From assembly GCA_039707465.1 (NCBI GenBank), contig CM077658.1:13522074-13586073 (forward strand): a stretch of 64,000 nt of DNA, given 5' to 3'. A program made the position numbers and the translations under genes. This document shows, piece after piece, positions 55,878 to 64,000 of this stretch; the first letter of the stretch is position 1; each line of letters begins with the position of its first letter. The notes beneath the pieces are model-generated. The model saw only the letters and a program-made list of their open reading frames with translations. It was not told the origin of the DNA and made no database searches. The DNA comes from Rhabdophis nuchalis (lineage: Eukaryota; Chordata; Lepidosauria; Squamata; Natricidae).

Positions 55878-56218
55878 GTTAGGGGCTAAGACGCTGAGCT
55901 TGTCGATCAGAAAGTTTTGCAGTACAGCGGTTCGAATCCCTAGCACCAGATAATAGAGTGAGTTCCCATTACTTGTCCCAGCTTCTGCCAACCTAGCAGT
56001 TCAAAAGCATGTAAAAAATGCAAGTAGAAAAATAGGAACCACCTGCGGTGGGAAGTTAACAGCATTCTCTGCACCTTCGGCATTTAATCATGCTGGCCAC
56101 ATGACTACAGAGACGTCTTCAGACACTGCTGGCTCTTGGGCTTTGAAACAGAGATGAGCACCACCCCCTAGAGTCAGGAACAACTAGTACATATATGCAT
56201 GAAAGGAACTTTTACCTT
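55878..56218 (+). mobile_element. Sauria SINE, nearly full length, 12-bp target duplication
   Basis: Begins within the tRNA-like head ('ggggctaagacgctgagctt'), keeps the B box 'ggttcgaatccctagcacc' and the body, and ends 'aggaacttttaccttt'. The 12-bp tacctcttttac occurs at 55866-55877 and 56219-56230. The first ~10 bases of the head are missing. Confidence 0.95.
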
Positions 56219-56230
56219 TACCTCTTTTAC

Positions 56231-57095
56231 ATAACTCACTACTGTATAGTCATAGGGTTTTGTATCTATCTCTAACAGAAGCATAACCCCAATCTCCAAT
56301 TACAACAGCAGGGCGAAGCTGAAGTACCAGGGATGGTGAATCTTTACCACCCCGACTTTTGATTTATCATGATTTCCTGTGATTTACCTCCACTATAAAT
56401 CAAAAACCCTGGCTTCAGGGGAAAATTCCAGGCTGAAACTTACTATAAAGTATATTGAATAACAAATTTACGGAATGACACAGTTGGCCAAGTCCATTCT
56501 TCACCCTGCTTGTTATCTAATGACTGACTCCCGTTGATAGTGAGTAGCAAGCTATTTCTCAATAACATAAAGAGTTGCACAAAGCTTGCTGTTTTATATC
56601 ATGTTCCCTCTTCCCGCTTTTCTTTCAAAACGGAGCTGGCTTGCTTCTAAAGTGTGCATTCATTTTAAGGCAAATGGAAATGGAACCGCATGGTACCCAT
56701 TTGGTTCAATTTTCATTCATCTTGCAAAAAAGGGGCATGAATAGGAGGCTCATTGGGATTCCATTCATGCTGTTCATTATCTAAAGGAGAGGGATGGGAC
56801 AGAAGGCTGTGTTTTAAACAGGTGAATCGGATTGCCTTCCCATTCAACCCCAGGACTCTTTTGATCTGAACCATGGATTTCAAAAGCCACCTTCCCCAAT
56901 TGTGTTGATACTGTATTGTGGCTTATTTGGGAGCAGAAATCTGCATTTGGCAAGTATAATACCTGGTAGACAGCTAAGTTATGACTTAGATGGTTGACCA
57001 TGAAATGTGGATCTGATCGGTGAATTCGAGACACATATAAATATCTAATCATCAAATGTACCAAATTCCATTCAGTTATTGCCAGGTAGAGAAGA
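56231..57095. other. Unassigned sequence
   Basis: No gene or named repeat recognised. Confidence 0.3.
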
Positions 57096-57352
57096 GTAAT
57101 TATAGCAATAGCAATAGCACTTAGACTTATATACCACCTCGTAGTGCTTTTACGGCCCTCCCTAAGTGGTTTACAGAGTCAGCCTATTGGATCCCCAACA
57201 ATCTGGGTCCTTATTTTACCCACCTCGGAAGGATGGAAGGCTGAGTCAACCTTGAGCCTGGTGAGATTCCAACTGCCAAATTGCAGGCAGCCGGCAGTCA
57301 GCAGAAGTAGCCTGCAGTACTGCACTTTAACTACTATGGCACCTTGGCTCTT
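57096..57352 (-). mobile_element. CORE/MIR-like SINE, nearly full length, inverted
   Basis: Inverted tail 'agcaatagcaatagcac', then 'ttagacttatataccacctc', 'taagtggtttacagagtcag', 'gtccttattttacccacctc', 'ggaaggatggaaggctgagt' and a tRNA-like end 'actttaactactatggcacc'. Confidence 0.9.
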
Positions 57353-57354
57353 AA

Positions 57355-57600
57355 TTATTGGAATTCTCCTCTTCTAAATTAGTGCTGGACACCAGGATGG
57401 CTCAGTGAATAAAAATTAAAAGCATTTCACAAAAGAATACTAGAAGTTGGGGGAGGGGTGTGTTTCATTATTTTAAATATATATTAGAAAGATTCGTTAA
57501 TGAAGTCTAGAGAAAGAGTTGACTAAATACGGGCACTTCTACCACTTGCCCTATCAATGGAGGACAAGAATATGCAATACCCCAGCCATCAAAACATTGC
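57355..57600. other. Unassigned spacer
   Basis: No feature recognised. Confidence 0.3.
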
Positions 57601-57604
57601 TCTT

Positions 57605-58036
57605 TTATTTTATTTTATTTATTTATTTATTTATATTTATATCCCGCCCTTCTCCACAGAGGACCCAGGGCAGCGCACAGGAAATTAAAAAATATACAAA
57701 AATAGAAAAATAAATACATAATTTAAAATATATATTAAATTATCCCGATCCTATGCTAAAAACCAAATTGTTAAAATACCCAATTTAAAACTTTCTAAAA
57801 GTCCCCATGGGAGGTTAGGCTAGGCCGGCTTGATGGAAAAAATATGTCTTTAAACATTGGCGGAAGAGGCGGAGGTCGGTGATGGTGCGTAATTCAGAGG
57901 GTAGGTCGTTCCAAAGGGCAGGGCCCGCCACAGAGAAGGCTCTTCCCCTGGGTGTCGCCAGCCGGCATTGTCCGGCCGACGGCACCCTGAGAAGGCCCTC
58001 TCTGTGGGAGCGTATCGGTCTAAGGGATGTATGTTA
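57605..58036 (-). mobile_element. L2/CR1-type LINE 3' end, 5'-truncated
   Basis: On the plus strand: TTTA-rich inverted tail (57605-57640), 'tcccgcccttctccacagag', 'gacccagggcagcgcacagg', an AT-rich UTR, then inverted ORF end from about 57830 to 58036. The ORF part covers 'RAFSVAGPALWNDLP'-type text with frame damage. It is the shortest ORF remnant among the four sister copies. Confidence 0.9.
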
Positions 58037-58039
58037 GAC

Positions 58040-58185
58040 TGCCAAGTATATGTCATTCATTAATTCCCATTGGAAAGAATGGAATCTAAATCATAGATGG
58101 TCTTATTTCCTCCTGGGCTTTAATCTGTTTATTGTAAGCAGAACTGCTAAGTTTATCATTAAGGCAGTTGAGCTAAGAATCCAAT
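58040..58185. other. Unassigned spacer
   Basis: No feature recognised. Confidence 0.3.
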
Positions 58186-58188
58186 ATA

Positions 58189-58570
58189 GGTAGGCCTCCA
58201 CTTACAATCATTAATTTAGTGACCACTTGAAGTTACAACAGATATGAAAAAATGACTTATAACTATTTTTCACATGCCACATGATCAAAATTTGGATGCT
58301 TGGCAATTGGCTCATATTTATGACAGTTGCACTGCCCAGATGTCATGTAATCACTGCTTGCAACCTTCCGACCAGCAAAGTCGATGGGGAAGCCAGATTC
58401 CATTAATAATTGTTTTATTAATTTAACAACTGCAGTGATTCACTTACCAACTATGGCGAGAAAGGTCATAAACTGGGGAAAAGCTTGCTTAACAACTGCC
58501 TTGTTTAGCAACAGAAATGTCAGGCTCATTTGTGATCATAAGTCAAGATTACATCTATCGCAAACAAATT
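58189..58570 (+). mobile_element. Nonautonomous DNA transposon with imperfect terminal repeats
   Basis: The left end 'ggtaggcctccacttacaat' pairs with the complement of the right end 'gatcataagtcaagattac'. Inside are 'ttgaagttacaacagatatg', 'catgatcaaaatttggatgc', 'tatttatgacagttgcactg', 'aagtcgatggggaagccaga' and 'acaactgcagtgattcactt'. The target duplication is not clear. It is the reference copy for fragments at 7372 and 25062. Confidence 0.7.
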
Positions 58571-58574
58571 GGTA

Positions 58575-59580
58575 CCCTGTAAGGAAACACATTTATCTGA
58601 TGGCCAACGCCTTGCATTACCGCCACACATCTATTTTATCACTGTGTTTCCTTTTATCTATTTTACCCTGGAATCAGATTGCATGTTTTATTTTCATTTT
58701 ATTGGTAAGGTCGTAAGGCTAATCAGTTAATAGACCCATTCTATTCATTAATAAAGGGATGCTTCATTTCTCTTACAGAATTTTGAAGAAGAATTTTTAA
58801 GAGCTTTCTTTGCACAAAACGCAAAGCTAGTCATCATTTACTACCTCATCATCCTCAAGAGCCTATACAATATTAGATATATATATATTTTAGCTTCTAA
58901 CATGTCATGAGGCTTTTTACAGTTGTTCAATGGTGCTGATAAACACATAACTTTTTAAATAGGGCAATTTGCTGCAATCACAGCAAAGCCAGCCAAACTT
59001 CTGTGTGCGTAGGAACATACAAAAGTGATAAGTAGGATAACAAAGCTATCTTTATTTTGCTTTAATATTTTATCCTTTTATCTCCATATTAGGCTACTGT
59101 TATTATATGTAATTAAGAGTAACTACTCTTCCCCCAGGGTTGCATTTATTTATTCACTTTATGCCATTTTCTTCCTACTCTGGAATGTACTTGAAGCAGC
59201 TAACAGCATTTAAAAGAGAAAAACAGAATAAAGTTTTAAAAAATACACATTATCATTAACACAAAACTAATACTAGCACTCCGTTAACAATTTAAAAAGC
59301 CTGATGAAAGAAATGGATTTTCTGAACCTCAAAAGTGTGAAAGCCAATTCAACCCAAAGGGTATGTATTTTATAACCAGGAACAAAACTTTCTCTTCTAA
59401 ATCAAAAAGACTCTCTGACAACGTATTTTCAAAAAGCTGCTTTGTGCACATCTTAACCACCAGAAAAAATTAGCTGGATTAGCTCGGATTCATATGGAAA
59501 TAATTCTGCTTAATCAAAGCCCTTCAGCTGATTGAAGACAGAGCAAAACTTCCCAAAAAAATCTAACTTTCTTTTTAACA
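58575..59580. other. Unassigned AT-rich sequence
   Basis: No gene or named repeat recognised. Confidence 0.3.
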
Positions 59581-59584
59581 ACCC

Positions 59585-59790
59585 TGTAATCCCTTGTGGC
59601 AGGGTGGAGTCGGGGCGACTCAAGAGAGCTTGAGAGTTTTCTGGCCGGATGCCCTTCCTGATGTCTACATGGAGTTCACAGCAGACAATTACTCATTGTG
59701 CCTAGAGAGAGAAATATCTGCCACTACCTACGATTGAAGTCAAAGCCTGATGATTATGAGGCAAAACCTCCATCTCTGGGCCCCCATGCA
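59585..59790 (-). mobile_element. SINE-like repeat, inverted ('ggccggatgcccttcctg')
   Basis: Matches 29950-30120 block by block: 'ctgtaatcccttgtggcagg', 'ctggccggatgcccttcctg', 'tgtgcctagagagagaaata'. On the minus strand the right edge reads 'agaggttttgcctcataatc', a plausible tRNA-like head. Confidence 0.6.
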
Positions 59791-59794
59791 GCCC

Positions 59795-60810
59795 CCCCCC
59801 AAAAAAATATAACAAATAAATACTAAAAAGTATACTTAATCCTATTGCCCCAGGCTTTTTGTTCTTAATTTCAGGTTAATGTTAACCACATTGTGTGCCT
59901 GTCAGAGTAGAAAGGCACTATATAAATCCAAGAAATATATAAATCACAGACAAAGCACACTTCACTTAGCAGCTTGTGTTTCTCTGTTCCAGAAATGGGC
60001 TTATTTAAGTCTCGTCAGCATTCCCTGGATTTTTTTTATTTTATTTTCTAGAGCTCATTGACATTGACCCTGCCCCCAATTGAAATGCCAAGCAGCAAGA
60101 GAACTATGAAACCCCATGAGATTTCTCCTGCATTTAACTGAAGCTATTGGTATTCAGCTTAAATGCTTTTAAATGTAACAAACACAATGGGCTATGGCAG
60201 CGAAACCAAACTCCTAGGCCAAGCATCCATCATGTCCCTTTTATATTTCTTCGAGCATTCACGTATTATTATTTTTTGCCCAGTAGATTTCCTAGCCAAC
60301 TTCCACCAGCCACTAGCTGAAAATTTCACTTCAAAGGTCATGTTGTTGTTTTTTTACTCAGAGATAGATCAAGATCTCTTTCAGAACTGGGTCAGCAAAT
60401 TATCCTTGGCAAGGCTGCCCAATGGTTCTGCTTCACTAGGATTGTTCCTCTTTGGAATCTCCGTGCATTATTTCCTTTCAAGTTAATAAGTTAATTCATT
60501 TGTTATTGATCCTTTTTTTTTTTTTAACAATTTGGGCATCACAACCCCAAAGGAGCAACTAATAGCACCATCTCCCACAGGTGACAGATTATTCAGTTCT
60601 GCTTTGTAGAAACAAAATGCTACATTGCAAAATTATTTTGCTTTTTTATATACATTGTGTAAGATAGCACTCAGACTGCATTGCTCCTAAAAAGAGACCA
60701 CTGAGATCAGTGAAACCATTAGCCATGGTGACGAACCTCCTTAACCACAGTGGAATTTGGTTGTAAGTACCAGTACTCTTAATATTTTGACTAAGATTTC
60801 AATTTTCTCT
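59795..60810. other. Unassigned sequence
   Basis: A C run with A run (59790-59806) borders it. No gene or named repeat recognised. Confidence 0.3.
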
Positions 60811-60814
60811 GGGA

Positions 60815-61076
60815 CAGGGGTACCATATTTGATTTCATTGAGGGACACATCAAGGTTGTGTTTGACCTTGAGGGATGGAGATGGGCGTGGCCAGGGTGGG
60901 CATGGCCAGCTCGACGTCACTCGTTCCGAGGCTGCCTGTGGCGGCCCGAGCGCTCTGCCAGCAAAAATTGGCTCCTGAGGTCTGTTTTCAGCTGCAACGA
61001 CCTCCTGCAACCCTCTGCCAGTGAAAACCAAGCTTGGGCCAGATCCAACCCCCAGGCCTCGAGTTTGACACCCCTG
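60815..61076. mobile_element. hAT-like nonautonomous transposon, 262 bp
   Basis: Starts 'caggggtaccatatttgatt' and ends 'cctcgagtttgacacccctg'. Flanks ctctggga (60807-60814) and ctctagga (61077-61084) match at 7 of 8 bases. It is colinear with 10076-10449 ('cattgagggacacatcaagg', 'ttttcagctgcaacgacctc', 'ctgcaaccctctgccagtga') but lacks about 110 bp near the right end. Confidence 0.9.
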
Positions 61077-61079
61077 CTC

Positions 61080-62790
61080 TAGGAGCTCAAGCTGTGAACT
61101 GGCACCACAGAAGTTTGACAAGGAGGTAATGATGAGGAATCTTTTTCCTTTAGATATATGGAACGGTATCGTCCTATACAATGGTTAACCAGGCAATATA
61201 GAAGTAAGCAAGCATTGGGTTTAATTCTTACAGAGTTATACTTTGTTTTGTCTTTGGTATGGAAAACTTGTGTAGAGTAGGACAATCTTCCATCCAAAAG
61301 CTTCAAATGGCCTCAACAACACCTTATGGTGAAAATCCAAATTTATTCCACCATGTAAAATAAGTTGTGCTGTCTGAAATTGTTCCACGCGTCAACAACC
61401 AGTCTCGAGTGGGAACTAGGGTCTGGCCTCAAGTCACACAATAAGTGTCCAGGTTCAAGTAATCCTAAACTGCCATCTTCTCGGTCCCGATCCATCACTT
61501 TGACCATGATATTACACAACCAACCTAAGCCAAATCCAAGCTCATATATTTCAAAGCGACGTGCTTTAAAAAGGCAGCCTTGCACTTTAATTAAAGAAAT
61601 TCAATCCATCCCAGAATAATTTAATTGCTTGCCACTTAGTCTACTTTCTTTTTTTAAAGAGCCTGGCCGGTGAGAAGCAAAATACTTCTGCGCAACCACT
61701 GACTTGAAACTATCCATCCCTTTCTCGGGGTTTCCTGGCAAATCTGCCCCAAGATTAATCCTCTACAGCCCAGTTGGCATACATAGCTTCACCCTGCATT
61801 TTCTACAAAGGTATCCTGAAGCAAAAGGGAACAAGGCCCACTTTGGAGCCCGAGGTTTTAAATTAAAAGCGCTAAGAATCCATTTCTGACAAAGTGCCAG
61901 AATGACCCCTGGGCTAAGCAACCAAACAAACTCACTAATCCTTGTGGCCATTCTTTCCTTCTAGTAATTCATTTATGTAGTTGGAAGTTGGTCTTGTTTA
62001 TCCTTCTGGAAGAAAGATTTGTGGAATTACATTCATTTCGGGGCATCCACAGCCCAATAAATCTGCTTTTTCCCCTGCCAAGCTGGATTCCTCCCTGCTT
62101 CATTTGGTGTCAATAAGACAGACAATAATATAGTATTTAAGCCTGCCTGAAACAAAAACTGACAACATGCTGTACAGCAATTGCCTAGCCTGATCTCTTT
62201 TTCTAACAACTCGTGCAGGCTTCCACACTTCAATTTAGAGGCACTATAAAACCTGTCAGAGTTGATAAGGAGTGCCACAAAGCTGCAGTATCAGCAAGTC
62301 ATATCATCAATTGGAGTGCCAGCAAATCTACTGTGGAACACCTTAACTGTCAAAATATGAGTTGATATTTTCCCTGTTTTGGCTGATTTATTGTCAAGTA
62401 TTTTCCAGTTATGCGTATCTATGTGTGTTTAAGACTTCTGAAGAAAACGGGAAGCGTCTGCCCGCTTCTATTCATTTTTGTTTTGTCTTCTGCTTTCTTC
62501 TGGCATAATGAGAGGATATCGACGGACAGCAGAGAACAAGCATCTGTCTCCTCGAATTGAAGACTGAAAAATGACTAGGCCCCCTCTTCTGGGAGTCTCA
62601 GTTGTAGACAATGCTACTGGGTTTAGACATTCAAAGCAAGCTCAAACTCCTTACTTCAATTTAAGGTCAAATAATTCATAGTTATGTTTAAAAAAATAGC
62701 AAACTTGGGGAAGCTCCAGAGAGTCCTATGATTTTCTTGTGATTTATTGCATTGATATTTACCCTTCTCTTTGAGTGTCCAAAATGGTTA
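61080..62790. other. Unassigned, single-copy-looking sequence
   Basis: No repeat family is recognised in about 1.7 kb. The minus-strand frame 61343-61585 (80 codons) has a protein-like composition ('RRFEIYELGFGLGWL', 'LCDLRPDPSSHSRLVVD') and ends in a TAA overlapping an AATAAA. It starts without a clear ATG or acceptor and I do not recognise it, so it is not called as a gene. Confidence 0.3.
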
Positions 62791-62796
62791 ACATCA

Positions 62797-63030
62797 AGAG
62801 CCCTGGTGGCATAGTGGTTAATTATTGCAGGCAAAATCTGCCCATAGCCTGGAGTTCGATCCTGACAGAGCTCAAAGTTGACTCAGCCTTCCATCCTTCA
62901 GAGGTTGGTAAAATGAGGACCCATATTGTTGGGGGCAATATGCAAATAAGGCTTCTGCCTTGCAAACCACCCAGAGAGTGCTATAAATCACTACGGGGTG
63001 GTATATAAGCCTAAATGTTATTGCTGTTTT
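62797..63030 (+). mobile_element. CORE/MIR-like SINE, nearly full length
   Basis: 'agagccctggtggcatagtg', 'tggagttcgatcctgacaga' (B box), 'gactcagccttccatccttc', 'aggttggtaaaatgaggacc', 'attgttgggggcaatatgca', 'ggtggtatataagcctaaat', then a TATTGC-type tail. Confidence 0.92.
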
Positions 63031-63034
63031 TTCT

Positions 63035-63540
63035 TTGCAAAAGTCCTGTAAAGCCTGAGAGACCATGGCCAGCCCAAAGTTATCCACTGAGTTGAGTGAA
63101 GACTCAAATTTAGTGGTGGGAATAGCAGACAGTATACTTATGTTTCCTATGGACAATACAAGCATTGGCAAATTTCTATGATCCACCTCAAAATCAGGAC
63201 CATATGTTAAGATCCCCACCTTGACTGAAGACTGTTAGAATCACAGCAGATAGGGAAAACTTAATCCTTAATCCTGTAGTTATGACAAAAATTGCGTTCA
63301 TACATACAAATAAGACATAAGCACTATTGAAATAAGGTGAGTCATTGAATGGATGAAATACTTGAATAAGAGTAATAGATATATCTGAATCACATTCATA
63401 TTTATTCTTGAACTTGAAGGTCCTTTTAAAATCTTATGAAAGTCTCAAAGTCTCTCCTACCTTCAGAGATACCTGCAAAGATAAACACGTCCCTTCTTTT
63501 CTCATTGAGTTCTGATCCAATCAAATTTAACCCTGGTTCT
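63035..63540. other. Unassigned sequence
   Basis: No gene or named repeat recognised. Confidence 0.3.
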
Positions 63541-63547
63541 TTGTAAC

Positions 63548-63712
63548 AATTTGTTGTTGTTGTTAGTTGTGAAGTTGTATATAACCCATCGCAACTCCAT
63601 GGATAACATTTCTCTACGCCTTCCTGTCCTCTACCATCCTCTGGTGTCAATTTAAGCTCACCCCTAATGCTTCAGTGACTCCATCCAGCCACCTCATTCT
63701 CTGTCGTCCAGT
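63548..63712 (-). mobile_element. Bov-B (RTE clade) LINE 3' end, short
   Basis: Inverted (GTT)n-like tail at 63551-63565, then the complement of the last ~50 codons. It reads like 'MRWLDGVTEALG' and 'LTPEDGRGQEGVEKCYP', the frame-shifted equivalent of the end seen at 45450-45560. It is strongly 5'-truncated. Confidence 0.9.
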
Positions 63713-64000
63713 AAAGCAGTTGGTTGGCTGTTTTTATTAAGTTTTTGTTTCTCAAATTCAATCTGCTTTTACAGATTTCAGTCGACAACCAGTTTAAAGA
63801 TACACTAAAAACAGAGTCAATTACTGTATCCATAACTTCTCGGAACCTCAAAGGTGTCAGTGCTTCATTACAATATAATATTCTACCTATTATAGGATAA
63901 ATAACAGATTCAATAGCATTCATTGCCCTCCATTCCCCCAAACTATCTTAAACTAGCCATATTTGGCAACCATATTTCCTCCAACTGCTCTTAATGTAAT
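63713..64000. other. Unassigned sequence
   Basis: The minus-strand frame 63672-63941 overlaps Bov-B at one end and has no recognisable domain in the rest. Confidence 0.3.

Overview
This window looks like squamate, most likely snake, nuclear DNA. It is AT-rich, has no operon-like gene packing, and is dominated by interspersed repeats diagnostic of squamates. These are Sauria-type tRNA-derived SINEs ending in ACCTTT repeats, Bov-B (RTE-clade) LINE 3' ends, CR1-type LINE 3' ends with (AATAG)n/(ATTCT)n tails of the kind reported from snakes, CORE/MIR-like SINEs, and many short hAT-like nonautonomous DNA transposons. The assignment to snake rests on recognised repeat families, not on a marker gene. 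The window reads as an intergenic or large-intron region.

No complete protein-coding gene is visible. The only host coding candidates are on the minus strand at about 19.06-19.32 kb (an open frame of 88 codons between plausible splice sites) and 17.03-17.14 kb (a short terminal-exon-like segment behind a strong pyrimidine tract). I cannot name the protein, and in the frames I prefer the two segments do not join in phase. Other long open frames are transposon relics or low-complexity shadows.

Layout. 0-6.4 kb: a GGA/GGACTA/GAGTA satellite-like block, unique AT-rich sequence, SINE and hAT copies, a LINE C-terminal fragment and an LTR fragment. 6.4-13.2 kb: a dense nested block holding Sauria SINEs, a fold-back repeat, a minus-strand LINE reverse transcriptase split by a hAT insertion, a Sauria SINE split by a second hAT element, another hAT copy, an L2/CR1-type LINE 3' end and a CR1 end. 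13.2-20 kb: purine-rich repeats, mariner-like and hAT-like short elements, the two candidate exons and a Sauria SINE with a 15-bp target duplication. 20-29 kb: CR1, SINE and Bov-B copies around about 2.7 kb of unassigned DNA, then a MIR-like and a Sauria SINE. 29-39 kb: LINE 3' ends, several palindromic hAT elements with 8-bp duplications (one inside a Penelope-like repeat), CR1 relics and a purine tract. 39-50 kb: mostly unassigned DNA, then a CR1-like repeat between 67-bp direct repeats, two solo LTRs of one family, Bov-B, a second fold-back repeat interrupted by CR1, and two adjacent hAT copies. 50-64 kb: CR1 with an (AATAG)n array, two LINE 3' ends, SINEs, DNA transposons and a last Bov-B end.

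There is no gene pathway to reconstruct. The information lies in insertion chronology: nested insertions and intact target-site duplications let several elements be ordered in time. I found no evidence for a new gene system; the items most worth checking are the candidate exons, the hAT cohort with a shared target preference, the 67-bp flanking repeats and an 18-bp perfect inverted repeat at a hAT end.
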